From DAINBT01 sp036732785 (GTDB lineage Bacteria; Planctomycetota; Phycisphaerae; Sedimentisphaerales; SM23-30), in NCBI GenBank assembly GCA_964537505.1, contig CAZICK010000003.1:16734-80733 (forward strand): a DNA stretch of 64,000 nucleotides, read 5' to 3'. Below, piece by piece: positions 34,504 to 43,023 of the stretch. Below the pieces are notes generated by a model. The model saw only the letters and a list, made by a program, of their open reading frames with translations. It had not been told where the DNA came from and ran no database searches. The first letter of the stretch is position 1. Every line of letters begins with the position of its first letter. The position numbers were made by a program, and so were the translations under genes.

Positions 34504-34563
34504 AAAAACCACCGGCATTAATTCATGTTTCCTGCCGGACGATACTAATCTGACGTGGTTTTT
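34504..34563 (-). promoter_or_regulatory. Stem structure between rpmI and rplT, possible terminator or L20 target
   Basis: On the minus strand AAAAACCA (34563-34556) pairs with TGGTTTTT (34511-34504), and an inner CCGGC (34538-34534) pairs with GCCGG (34516-34512). The 3' side is continuous, GCCGGTGGTTTTT, with the T-run of an intrinsic terminator. It fills most of the 143-bp gap before rplT, so it could be a partial terminator or a regulatory fold bound by L20. Confidence 0.5.
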
Positions 34564-34578
34564 GTTTGTAACTGTCCG

Positions 34579-34773
34579 CTAAACCCCTAATAAAACCTTT
34601 GTTTTTCGGGCCATCGCAATCGACATTCCCTTCGTGTTACGGAGCGAACGGCACCGGTTGCCGCTTTTGCTACTCATCAGGTGGCCGGAGAAAGATCGCT
34701 TCCGCATGACTTTACCGGTAGCGGATATCTTCACTCTCTTCTTTAATCCTTTATGTGTTTTTTGTTTTGGCAT
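34579..34773 (-). CDS. rpmI: Ribosomal protein bL35
   Basis: 64 residues, beginning 'MPKQKTHKGLKKRVKIS', with 'GKVMRKRSFSGHL' as in L35. A small basic protein of the 50S subunit. It lies between infC and rplT, the almost universal order. Confidence 0.95.
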   Translation of the reverse strand: MPKQKTHKGLKKRVKISATGKVMRKRSFSGHLMSSKSGNRCRSLRNTKGMSIAMARKTKVLLGV

Positions 34774-34838
34774 TATCTGTTGTTACCTTTTTATTGCAGT
34801 CAAAACCGCAATTAATTCCTTATTTCCTGCGTTTGTTG

Positions 34839-35351
34839 TCACTGAAGCTTGGCCATTCCAGCCGGCGCCACTACCATCGTCATCCGACGTCCCTGACGTC
34901 TAGCCGGAACTTCTACTTTGCCCAGCCCATCCAATTGCTGGCTTATCCCCTGGAACATCTCTATCGCTCGATCCAGATGTATCATCTCGCGACCGCGGAA
35001 AAGCATTGTAAACTGCACTTTACTGCCCTTTTCCAGAAACGTTCGTGCCTTCTCGAGTTTGAAATCCATATCATGTGTATCGATCTTGGGACGTATGCGT
35101 ACTTCCTTCAGAACGACATTATGCTGCTTGACTTTGGCTTTATGCTCCTTCTTCTTTTGGTCGTACTTCCATTTGCCGTAGTCCATCAAACGGCAAACCG
35201 GCGGATTGCTGGTCGGCGCCACTTCCACCAGATCCACGCCTGCTTCGCGAGCTATATTTATAGCATCGACAGTACCGACAATCCCAACCTGCTGGTTATT
35301 CTGGTCGATAAGACGAACCTCAGGCACACGAATTCGCTCATTCACCCTCAA
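34839..35351 (-). CDS. infC: Translation initiation factor IF-3
   Basis: 170 residues from a TTG at 35351, the first conventional start in frame; a GTG is two codons on. IF-3 binds the 30S subunit and checks the start codon. N-domain: 'RVNERIRVPEVRLIDQNNQQ' and 'PPVCRLMDYGKWKYDQ'. C-domain: 'RPKIDTHDMDFKLEKA' and 'KVQFTMLFRGREM'. The frame is open five more codons to an ATA at 35366, reading IATKNLRVNE, with GGTGA seven bases before the ATA. Because infC commonly uses rare start codons such as ATT, which IF-3 itself discriminates against, the true start may be this ATA. Confidence 0.93.
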   Translation of the reverse strand: MRVNERIRVPEVRLIDQNNQQVGIVGTVDAINIAREAGVDLVEVAPTSNPPVCRLMDYGKWKYDQKKKEHKAKVKQHNVVLKEVRIRPKIDTHDMDFKLEKARTFLEKGSKVQFTMLFRGREMIHLDRAIEMFQGISQQLDGLGKVEVPARRQGRRMTMVVAPAGMAKLQ

Positions 35352-35420
35352 ATTCTTTGTTGCTATAAGCTCTCACCAATCCTTTCTGTCTGGAACCAAA
35401 TGACAAAAGCGACCGGCCTC

Positions 35421-37370
35421 TCACAAAATCAACGTAAGTTCCAGGGCTTTCTCATTTATTTTTCGCCGAGCGTGGCAAATGAATTCATCAACTTTAACCA
35501 CGCACTTCTGTTTTTGTCCTCTGATGCGGACTGCCACCGTATTGGTTTCCTGCTCCGCTGGGCCTACCACTAGCATGTACGGCAGCTTCTGGTCATGTGC
35601 CCGCTTAATTTTGGCGTTTATTTTATCGTCCGCCGCATCTATAGTACAGCGTAAATTTTCCCGTTGCAAGCAATTAAATACGTTCTTCGCATATTCATTG
35701 CTCTTTTCGCTGATCGGCATGACACGGGCCTGCTCAGGTGCCAGCCAAAGCGGAAAAGCGCCGCCGTAGTGTTCGATCAACCCGCCGATAAACCGTTCCA
35801 TGCTCCCCAGAACGGTACGATGGATTATAATCGGTTCGTGCGGAACGTTATCGGACCCAATATAGCTGATATCGAAGCGCCTGGCGGCCTGCAGATCGAC
35901 CTGATGGGTCGGTCCTTGCCACTCACGGCCCAGGGAATCGATCAGCTTAATATCGATTTTGGGGGCGTAAAATACCCCTCCTCCCTCGTCAATTTCGTAT
36001 TCCAGGCCTCGTCGTTCAATCGCCATCCGTAACTCGCTCGTAGCCCGGTCCCATTCTTCAATGGTCCCAAGGTATTTTTCCGGCCTGGTTGCCAGATACA
36101 CCTTATAGCTGTATCCGAACGCCTTCATCATAAAATCCATCAGTTCCAGGATCAGATCCAACTCCCGGCCCAGTTGATCAGGCGTACACAGGGTGTGGGC
36201 GTCGTCCTGGGTAAAACCGCGAACCCGCAACATTCCATGCAGTGTGCCGCTCGGCTCGTAGCGATAGACCGTGCCCAATTCACAGTAGCGAATCGGCAGA
36301 TCGCGATAACTGCGCGTCTTTGAGTTGTAAATCATATAGTGACACGGACAGTTCATCGGTTTGAGGTAGTAATTCAGACCGTCTATGTCCATGGGTGCGT
36401 ACATCATCTCGGCATACTTTTCAAGGTGTCCGCTTCGTCGAAAAACCTGCTCGCTGGCAATATGGGGCGTATAGACAATATCGTAGCCGCGTTTGAGATG
36501 CTCATCGTACCAAAAGGTCTCGATCAGGTGACGAATCAGAGCGCCTTTGGGATGCCAGTGGATCAGGCCCGGACCAATCTCATCGTGTACACTGTATAAA
36601 TCCAACTGTTTGCCCAGAACCCGGTGATCGCGTTTTTTCGCTTCTTCCAACCGCTGCAGGTATTCATCAAGTTGTTTTTTGTCTGGAAATGCTGTTCCAT
36701 ATATTCGCTGGAGCATCTTTTCGCTGGCATCCCCATGAAAATACGCCCCTGCTACGCTCATAATCTTGTATGCCCCCACCCGGCTTGTACTGGGCACATG
36801 CGGTCCCAAACACAAATCCTCAAAATTGTTATTTCCCCTCGCCCCGGTCACATAGAAGCTCAACGTATCTCCCTGGGCACGCTGAGCATTTTCGATTTTG
36901 TACCTGTTGCCTTCCGCCTGCAGCTTGGCCATCCCCTCGTCTCGGGTCATCTCGTAACGCAAAAAAGGCTTATCGGCCGCGACAATCTTTTTCATTTCCT
37001 CCTCTATGGCGGCAAAATCGTCCGGCGTGATCGGCCGATCCAGATCGATATCGTAGTAAAATCCATTTTCCACCGTCGGTCCGTACACCAGTTTGGTTTG
37101 GGGAAATAGACGGCAGATCGCCTCGGCCATTACGTGGGCACAACTGTGCCGCATCAGGTTAATAATCGTTTCCTGATCGTTTTTGTCGGTAACAATTTCC
37201 AGCCTTACATCGCGGTCAATCACCGTGGTCGCATCGCAAAGCTCACCGTCAATCCTCAACGCCAGAGCGGCTCTAGCCAGGCGCGGACCGATCCGCTCAG
37301 CCACCGCCAGGCCCGTTACAGGCCCGTCAAACTCAAGCACACTTTCATCAGGAAGAATTATTCGTACCAT
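35421..37370 (-). CDS. thrS: Threonyl-tRNA synthetase
   Basis: 649 residues from the ATG at 37370 (AGGA seven bases upstream). Domains in order: TGS (about 1-65), the editing domain with 'HSCAHVMAEAICRLFP' near residue 75, the class II core with 'MNCPCHYMIYNS', 'YRYEPSGTLHGMLRVRGFTQDDAH' (motif 2 region) and 'HRTVLGSMERFIGGLIEHYGG' (motif 3, described as HR..LGS.ER), and a C-terminal anticodon-binding domain. It leads the operon with infC, rpmI, rplT and pheS. The promoter is at 37431-37458. Confidence 0.96.
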   Translation of the reverse strand: MVRIILPDESVLEFDGPVTGLAVAERIGPRLARAALALRIDGELCDATTVIDRDVRLEIVTDKNDQETIINLMRHSCAHVMAEAICRLFPQTKLVYGPTVENGFYYDIDLDRPITPDDFAAIEEEMKKIVAADKPFLRYEMTRDEGMAKLQAEGNRYKIENAQRAQGDTLSFYVTGARGNNNFEDLCLGPHVPSTSRVGAYKIMSVAGAYFHGDASEKMLQRIYGTAFPDKKQLDEYLQRLEEAKKRDHRVLGKQLDLYSVHDEIGPGLIHWHPKGALIRHLIETFWYDEHLKRGYDIVYTPHIASEQVFRRSGHLEKYAEMMYAPMDIDGLNYYLKPMNCPCHYMIYNSKTRSYRDLPIRYCELGTVYRYEPSGTLHGMLRVRGFTQDDAHTLCTPDQLGRELDLILELMDFMMKAFGYSYKVYLATRPEKYLGTIEEWDRATSELRMAIERRGLEYEIDEGGGVFYAPKIDIKLIDSLGREWQGPTHQVDLQAARRFDISYIGSDNVPHEPIIIHRTVLGSMERFIGGLIEHYGGAFPLWLAPEQARVMPISEKSNEYAKNVFNCLQRENLRCTIDAADDKINAKIKRAHDQKLPYMLVVGPAEQETNTVAVRIRGQKQKCVVKVDEFICHARRKINEKALELTLIL

Positions 37371-37430
37371 CGACAAATCCTGAATAAACCATTGTTATTT
37401 CTGTTACTTAACAAACATCTGGATTTTATC

Positions 37431-37458
37431 AATATATCGGCAAAATCAGATATGTCAA
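37431..37458 (-). promoter_or_regulatory. Sigma-70-type promoter of the thrS operon
   Basis: On the minus strand a perfect TTGACA, a 16-bp spacer and TATATT, about 60 bp before the thrS ATG. The remaining 334-bp gap to the next plus-strand gene shows nothing else. Confidence 0.65.
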
Positions 37459-37704
37459 GCAGTTATTTCAGGCGTTGTGCCATGAAAGCAAATATGCTGT
37501 TAATCCCACTGCCAATGGAAGCATTTTAAGTTTCAACTACTTACTGTACAGGCTTTGTCCCAGTCTTTCACATAGAAATTTGTATCTGGCAAATAAAATG
37601 TTCGCAAAATAATGGAATTTCCAGACCAATTCCGATACCATAATGATCGGAAATCACAACAACTCTGATGAACAGAAAGCGATCAGAAATCTTGGATGTA
37701 ATAT

Positions 37705-39228
37705 ATGCCTTCATCTGAACATACTAAATTCCATACAGGAGCTTTGCTCTGCCTTATTCTCATTGTGGCTTTCTTCGTTCGGATAATCTCATTTACCGGG
37801 TACCAAGGCTCTGATGACGGTGTATACGCAAAATTTGCTCATCAAATGGCTAACGGTAACTTCAAAATTAACACAGGTCATAACGTTCCGGTTTTTTCTC
37901 TGCGGGTGGGGCTCTTTGCCCCTGCCGCCTTGTGTTTGCGAGTTTTCGGCACCAGTGAATGGGCCGCAATTATATATCCGTTTGCCCTGTCAATGCTAGG
38001 TGTTGTTCTGGCTTTTTTTGCCGGTGGACTGTTTTGGGATCTCAACGCCGGGCTTGTTGCCGCAGCTCTGCAAGCCATTCTCCCTCTTGATGCACAACTA
38101 GCCTCCCTATTGCTGCCGGACCTTCCTGCTGGATTTTGGGCCAATTTGGCTCTTGTACTTATTTTTTATGCTTCGAGATCTTCTTCCATCTGTTCCAAGA
38201 TCATCTGCGCTGGCATTTCCGGCTTGGCTCTAGCTGCTTCATGGTTGTGTAAGGAGAGCGTCTGCTATTTGTTGCCCTTTCTTGTGGTTTATCTGATTTG
38301 GATTGCCTGTCATAATAAGCAAAATATCATTATTATGTTTGCCACAGGGCTGACCTTTTTAGCAGTAGTTTTTATTGAATCGTTTGTTTACTATCAAAAC
38401 AGCGGTGACTGGTTGCATCGTTTCCACGAAACCGAAAGGAATTACCATGTATGCAAAGGATGGTTTTTCACAGAAGGAAGCAAATATGGTTGGACGGGGG
38501 ATGGTTACTATATCGCAGTAATCAAGAGACTATTCGTTAGCGGACCAAGAAAAATCTTCCTTACCGAGTTCTTTGGCCCGTTTATGATCCTGGGTATTGT
38601 TGCCATTGGATATGCGGTGATGAAACGTGTACGTACCTTTATTTTTCCTGGGGTATGGTTTCTGTTTATAGTTGCCATGTTCAATTTCGGATCCTCCAGT
38701 ATAGTGTCATACCGACCGTTGGTTCTGAATAACAGATACCTGTATCCAATACTTTTCCCAGGTCTTATTCTATCTGCCGGGTTCATTTGCGATCTCTTTC
38801 ACTCACAAAAAACTGGAATTGCCGCTTTTTATCGCAGGCGTCAACTCTGGGTTGTGCTCTTGTTTTTGGGCTCCTGCGCCGCCTGCACTTTGGGTATCTA
38901 TAAGAACATTAAAGCGGCCCAACCGTACAAAGCAATGCGATCGATAGCACAACAACTCACCCCTGATGATGTGGTCTTCACGGACAGTAGTACTACTAAA
39001 CTGTTGGATTTCTATTGGAAATATCCACCTCAAAGCAAAACTATGGATTTTGCCGGTATGGATGCCGCTGATATTCCAAAAGGCGCTTATGTGTTCATTA
39101 ATCGGATAAAAGCGGACTTCTTGAACAAGACTTATGGATATGTATTACCCAAGTTCTATGACAATCTTCCTGCTCGTTGGCAGTTGAAACTACTGCAAGG
39201 TAAAGGGGAATTGTACTGGGTTCCTTGA
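37705..39228 (+). CDS. GT-C fold membrane glycosyltransferase, PMT/ArnT-like (GT39/GT83 type)
   Basis: 507 residues with about ten hydrophobic segments. After the first helix comes an acidic loop 'YQGSDDGVYAKFA', the place where GT-C enzymes carry their catalytic acidic residue. 'LDAQLASLLLPDLPAGFWANL' resembles the 'P.....P..F...L' block of the PMT_2 family. These enzymes use polyprenyl-phosphate sugars to glycosylate lipids or proteins on the outer face of the membrane. A soluble C-terminal segment (about 410-507) has no motif I know. It is monocistronic, and more AT-rich than its neighbours, which may indicate transfer. Confidence 0.8.
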   Translation: MPSSEHTKFHTGALLCLILIVAFFVRIISFTGYQGSDDGVYAKFAHQMANGNFKINTGHNVPVFSLRVGLFAPAALCLRVFGTSEWAAIIYPFALSMLGVVLAFFAGGLFWDLNAGLVAAALQAILPLDAQLASLLLPDLPAGFWANLALVLIFYASRSSSICSKIICAGISGLALAASWLCKESVCYLLPFLVVYLIWIACHNKQNIIIMFATGLTFLAVVFIESFVYYQNSGDWLHRFHETERNYHVCKGWFFTEGSKYGWTGDGYYIAVIKRLFVSGPRKIFLTEFFGPFMILGIVAIGYAVMKRVRTFIFPGVWFLFIVAMFNFGSSSIVSYRPLVLNNRYLYPILFPGLILSAGFICDLFHSQKTGIAAFYRRRQLWVVLLFLGSCAACTLGIYKNIKAAQPYKAMRSIAQQLTPDDVVFTDSSTTKLLDFYWKYPPQSKTMDFAGMDAADIPKGAYVFINRIKADFLNKTYGYVLPKFYDNLPARWQLKLLQGKGELYWVP

Positions 39229-39264
39229 CTTCTCTTGAAATCAAAAGTGACCAAAAACATCCCG

Positions 39265-39906
39265 TTAGCTTAACTTATACAATCCATGGCTGGCAATGTA
39301 GGCACAGACCTCCGGCGGGACCAGATCGTCTATCGACAATCCCGCATTTACGCGTCGGCGTATCTCAGTCGCCGAGATATCCACTTCCGGTGTGTCCATC
39401 GCATTATCTTTCAGCCGTGCGATCTGCTCGTCGTTAAGCACCGTTTGTAAGACCGACAGGTCCCCCCAATCGCATCCCGGCCGCCGGGCCGTCACGACCG
39501 TACATTCATCCACTAATTGGCCCACCTTATACCAACCGACCAGATCGCTGATACTGTCCGCTCCGATCAGCCAATACAACACCGCCTCTGGTCCACAAAG
39601 TTCACGAAAGAAACGAACCGTATCGAGCGTGTAACTGAGCCCTGGTCGTAGCAACTCGCAATCGGAAACCTCAAATAGTTCGTCATTTCTGACCGCCAGG
39701 TGCACCATCACCAATCGATGTTCCACCGCGGTGATTGACTTTTTCCCTTTGTGCGGCGGATTGGCCGAGGGAATCACAATCACTTCCTGTACCTGCAGTT
39801 TCTCAGCCACCGCCCGCGCAATAATCAAATGCCCGTTGTGAATCGGATCGAACGTGCCGCCGAAAAGCAATATGCCATTTTCTTTTTTTTGCTTACGTTT
39901 ATTCAT
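39265..39906 (-). CDS. nadD: Nicotinate-nucleotide adenylyltransferase
   Basis: 213 residues. The nucleotidyltransferase motif 'GGTFDPIHNGHL' is at the N terminus and 'ISATEIRRRV' near the C terminus is the second ATP-binding signature; 'LIGADSISDLVGWYK' is a NadD block. It converts nicotinate mononucleotide to deamido-NAD. It overlaps trpF by eight bases and so ends the trp transcript, an unusual companion. Confidence 0.93.
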   Translation of the reverse strand: MNKRKQKKENGILLFGGTFDPIHNGHLIIARAVAEKLQVQEVIVIPSANPPHKGKKSITAVEHRLVMVHLAVRNDELFEVSDCELLRPGLSYTLDTVRFFRELCGPEAVLYWLIGADSISDLVGWYKVGQLVDECTVVTARRPGCDWGDLSVLQTVLNDEQIARLKDNAMDTPEVDISATEIRRRVNAGLSIDDLVPPEVCAYIASHGLYKLS

Positions 39907-40519
39907 AATAATCGGCGATATTCTTGAAAAGCAATTTCATCTTGTCCGGGTCCTTGACACCCGGTTCTTTTTCTACGCCACTACACAGATCAATACCATA
40001 CGTCTCCACCGCCAATGCCTGCCGGATATTGTCTGGCCCAATACCACCGGCCAGAAATATCTTTTTCCCGCTCACTGTTTTTATCCAGCTCCAGTCAAAC
40101 GTATGCCCCGTTCCGCCGTACAGTTCCTCCCGAAACGCATCCAGCAATATCAACTCGGCATCATATTTTTCAGCCCGTTTGATATCTTCAGGTGTTTTCA
40201 TACGAAATGCCTTCATTACACTGACCCCAAGCCCCCCTACCGCCCGGCAATAGGCATTACTCTCATCCCCATGCAATTGTGCCATATCCAATGGGCACTG
40301 ACCAAGCACATCTTTAATATATTCGTTCGGCGCATTAACAAACAGCCCCACCATCACAGCTTTTTTTGGCAGTTGGGCGATGATTTCCGCCGCCACCGGC
40401 GGTTCTATGTATCGCGGACTGTCCCTGTAGAAATTAAATCCCAGCAGCTCCGCACCCAACTCCACCGCCAACTGCCCATCTGCCAGGTTCGTTATCCCGC
40501 AAATCTTAATTTTTGCCAA
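39899..40519 (-). CDS. trpF: Phosphoribosylanthranilate isomerase
   Basis: 206 residues. 'KIKICGITNLADGQLAVELG' and 'LLGFNFYRDSPRYIEP' form the TrpF N terminus with the catalytic Cys; 'FLAGGIGPDNI' is the phosphate-binding loop and 'IDLCSGVEKEPGVKD' holds the catalytic Asp. It catalyses the third step of tryptophan synthesis. It lies 107 bp after trpD; trpC, which normally sits between them or is fused, is missing here. Confidence 0.94.
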   Translation of the reverse strand: MAKIKICGITNLADGQLAVELGAELLGFNFYRDSPRYIEPPVAAEIIAQLPKKAVMVGLFVNAPNEYIKDVLGQCPLDMAQLHGDESNAYCRAVGGLGVSVMKAFRMKTPEDIKRAEKYDAELILLDAFREELYGGTGHTFDWSWIKTVSGKKIFLAGGIGPDNIRQALAVETYGIDLCSGVEKEPGVKDPDKMKLLFKNIADYYE

Positions 40520-40626
40520 GGTTTCAGTGTCCTATGAATGATGATACCGTCAAAAATCGATATTCACGCCTAAAAACACCCTCTAGGTGCCGGAATCAAC
40601 GTATCAAAATAGTTTTGACGCCGGCG

Positions 40627-41637
40627 TCATGAATTGGAAATCTCGACCAGTTTTTTTAACGTCTTTATTGCCTGACCACTGTCGATACTCATATTTGCCA
40701 TGGCAATTCCCTCTACCAGAGTGGGCGCCTTTCCGCCGGCCATAATCGCCGCTGCCGCGTTAAGCAACACAATATCCCGTCTGGGCCCGGCTATTTTGTT
40801 CTCTAAGATTGCCAGCGTGATCGCTGCATTGTCCTCCAGTGTCCCGCCGGTCAGATCACAAATCTCAGCCCGGGCCAATCCATATTCCATACAATCAACG
40901 GTATAGTTATTGAGTTGCCCATCGGCCAGTTCGACAATATCGGTTGGTCCGCATATACTAATCTCATCCATACCATCCCCGTGCACCACCATGGCCCGTT
41001 TGACCCCCAGGAGTTTCAGCGATTCGGCCATTACCATCATCAGTTCCGGCTTGGCTACTCCGATTATCTGGGCATCGGCGCCGGCGGGGTTGGCCAGCGG
41101 TCCTAATACGTTAAAAACCGTCCGAAACCCCAATGCCTTGCGGATCGGCTGAACGTATTTCATCGCCGGATGATGACACGGCGCAAACATAAAACCGATA
41201 TTCGCTTCGTCAATGCAACGCTCGATCACTTCCGGGACCGCGTCGATCTTGACTCCAAACTGGGCCAGAATATCCGCCGAGCCGCATTGACTGGTGATTG
41301 CTCTATTGCCATGCTTGGCTATCGCTACTCCCGCCCCGGCCGCTACCAGCGCCGCTGTAGTACTGATATTAAACGTCGCCTGTCCGTCACCCCCGGTCCC
41401 ACACGTATCCACCAGCGGCCCAGCCTTGGGCCGAACCGGCACCGCATGGTCGCGCAAGGCACGGGCCATCCCCGCCACTTCCTGGGCCTGCTCGCCCTTG
41501 GCCGCCAGCGCCGTTAGAAACCCGGCAATCACAACCTCTGTGCACTGACCGTCCAGAATTGCATTCAGCGACTCATGCGCCTGCTCAAACGAGAGGTCTT
41601 CTTTCCGTAATATCTTTTCCACCAGTTCCCGCAACAT
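40627..41637 (-). CDS. trpD: Anthranilate phosphoribosyltransferase
   Basis: 336 residues. Motifs 'VDTCGTGGDGQATFNIST' (PRPP binding), 'KHGNRAITSQCGSADIL' and 'FMFAPCHHPAMKYV' are all typical of TrpD. It joins anthranilate and PRPP. The ATG has AAGGAAG upstream, placed just outside the island's left inverted repeat. In the ancestral order it presumably followed trpEG directly, and 1.37 kb of foreign-looking sequence now separates them. A 14-bp palindrome (TGACGCCGGCGTCA, 40616-40629) overlaps its stop codon. Confidence 0.95.
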   Translation of the reverse strand: MLRELVEKILRKEDLSFEQAHESLNAILDGQCTEVVIAGFLTALAAKGEQAQEVAGMARALRDHAVPVRPKAGPLVDTCGTGGDGQATFNISTTAALVAAGAGVAIAKHGNRAITSQCGSADILAQFGVKIDAVPEVIERCIDEANIGFMFAPCHHPAMKYVQPIRKALGFRTVFNVLGPLANPAGADAQIIGVAKPELMMVMAESLKLLGVKRAMVVHGDGMDEISICGPTDIVELADGQLNNYTVDCMEYGLARAEICDLTGGTLEDNAAITLAILENKIAGPRRDIVLLNAAAAIMAGGKAPTLVEGIAMANMSIDSGQAIKTLKKLVEISNS

Positions 41638-41657
41638 AATTTACTTCCTTAAAAATA

Positions 41658-41687
41658 TTAGCCACAGAGGCCACAGAGTTCACAGAG
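41658..41687 (+). repeat. Left 30-bp inverted repeat of the island in the trp operon
   Basis: Starts TTAGCCACAGAGG and continues with two more CACAGAG units. It matches the reverse complement of 42994-43023 at 26 of 30 positions. The stop codon of the GxxExxY gene (41680-41682) lies inside it. Confidence 0.85.
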
Positions 41688-42045
41688 ATATTCTTTTGAC
41701 ACCATCAACAAGCCTTGCTTCACCAAAATTGATTAGCAAAGCTCGCCTTAATCCAGTTGCTTTCAGATAAGAAAGCACCTGGGCGGTGGCCACTTCCGGT
41801 AGTTTTTGCACAGATTTTATCTCCACCACAACTTTTCCTTCCACCAACAAATCTAGTTTCTGTCCCTGAATGATACAGTCTTTGTATCTCACGTCAACAG
41901 CAACCTGTCGCTGGTATGCTATTTCTTCAAGCGAAAATTCGTGACAAAGTGCTCCCTCATACACCGATTCCAGAAGACCCGGTCCCAAAACGCGATGCAC
42001 TTCTATCGCAGCGCCAATTATTTTTTTAGTTAAATCATCACTCAT
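41680..42045 (-). CDS. GxxExxY protein (PD-(D/E)XK nuclease-like fold)
   Basis: 121 residues. The name-giving motif is 'GPGLLESVYEGAL' near residue 22. It also has 'DLLVEGKVVVEIKSVQ', an E-x-K pattern like the PD-(D/E)XK nuclease core, and ends 'GVKRISL'. The family is common in environmental genomes, often in short arrays and near CACAGAG-type repeats (from memory); its function is not established. It overlaps the upstream DUF-type gene by eight bases, and its stop codon is formed within the left inverted repeat. Confidence 0.9.
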   Translation of the reverse strand: MSDDLTKKIIGAAIEVHRVLGPGLLESVYEGALCHEFSLEEIAYQRQVAVDVRYKDCIIQGQKLDLLVEGKVVVEIKSVQKLPEVATAQVLSYLKATGLRRALLINFGEARLVDGVKRISL

Positions 42046-42865
42046 TAAAAATCATACTGTTGTTCAAAGCTTCCATATCTCTTGGAAACAATTTAATCAA
42101 TTCATATAAATGTTTGCGGAACTCATTATCCGTAAAGTATTCTTTGAACATAAGATAGAATATAAACAAGCTACATACACCAACTTCGACTATTGTCTGC
42201 ACACACAACTTAAAAGGAACAGAATCAGGCGGTAAAAAATACTGATCTTCACCGTCATCCAAATTGAAATTACAAGTTGAGGCCATTCCATAAAAATTAG
42301 GATGCGCGCCATTATCGATTGTACGGTTGTATAATGTTGATACCACCTCACCCAGCTTTTTATTCTTCCTGTTTAAACTCTTGATTGCTTTACTATGGGA
42401 AAACACCTTTCTACATTGATCATTTGCGTCTGCGTTTTCTCCTCTACCCGACCATACAAGAAGCCTCTTTTTTGCTTTCCCAGACTTATCATTATTGCCT
42501 GCCTTTGAATGATTATCCTCAATCGTAACATATTCTGTGTCCTCATAAATATGCAAAGCATATAGAGCGTTTTCCAAACATCCACGCATAACCATATATG
42601 CCTCAACAACCTGTCCACTAGTAGCCAAACGAACTGCCCCTAAGTAAGCAGCACGACATCTGGTGACAAAATTTGGGAGCATATAATCCTTAATATTGAA
42701 ATGAATTTCCGCAAAACATAAAAAAAGCTTGTCAACCTCCCTAATAGCTTTAACAGGAAGCGTTTCTGAAAAATATTTAAAAAATGAAACATTGTTTGAA
42801 TATGCGGATTTGAGAAATCCTGATACTGGTTCCTTTCCCCAATTGCTCGGATACTCGATATTCAT
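42038..42865 (-). CDS. Hypothetical protein, DUF5677-like
   Basis: 275 residues; family placement is tentative. It is largely helical, with a block 'AAYLGAVRLATSGQVVEAYMVMRGCLENALYALHIY' (given here as positions about 70-105: R, E and A conserved in the 'R..LE.A..A' pattern of DUF5677-type proteins), and one hydrophobic segment near residue 225 ('VGVCSLFIFYLM'). No catalytic motif is clear. It is distinctly AT-rich and uses rarer codons compared with the trp genes. It is the first gene of the island and overlaps the GxxExxY gene, so the two form a cassette. Immunity or stress roles are speculation. Confidence 0.75.
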   Translation of the reverse strand: MNIEYPSNWGKEPVSGFLKSAYSNNVSFFKYFSETLPVKAIREVDKLFLCFAEIHFNIKDYMLPNFVTRCRAAYLGAVRLATSGQVVEAYMVMRGCLENALYALHIYEDTEYVTIEDNHSKAGNNDKSGKAKKRLLVWSGRGENADANDQCRKVFSHSKAIKSLNRKNKKLGEVVSTLYNRTIDNGAHPNFYGMASTCNFNLDDGEDQYFLPPDSVPFKLCVQTIVEVGVCSLFIFYLMFKEYFTDNEFRKHLYELIKLFPRDMEALNNSMIFNE

Positions 42866-42993
42866 ACAACAACACCTTTTCGTATAGTTTAATTGTTCTG
42901 GTTCTTTTGTTTTCTTGAAAAAGCCGAAGGTAAAGCCAAACCCAAGCGTCTAATTATTTCCTTCTATGTTGCCATTGGTTATTTTTTAATTCC

Positions 42994-43023
42994 CTCTGAG
43001 TTCTCTGTGACCTCTGTGGCTAA
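42994..43023 (-). repeat. Right 30-bp inverted repeat of the island in the trp operon
   Basis: Reverse-complement copy of 41658-41687 with four mismatches. The trpEG stop codon (43020-43022) is part of the repeat's TTAGCC end, so the junction supplies the stop. Confidence 0.85.

Larger units (their letters stand above)
41658..43023. mobile_element. Inverted-repeat-bounded two-gene island inside the trp operon
   Basis: A 1366-bp segment bounded by 30-bp inverted repeats and holding two overlapping genes that are more AT-rich than their neighbours. It splits trpEG from trpD, yet keeps all reading in the direction of the operon. It has no transposase, so if mobile it was moved by an outside enzyme. 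The label as mobile element is inference from the repeats and position. Confidence 0.6.

Noticed and set aside
40616..40629. Palindrome TGACGCCGGCGTCA at the trpD stop as a terminator
   Set aside because: Only a 5-bp stem with a 4-nt loop and no T-run after it on the minus strand; at most a weak RNA end.
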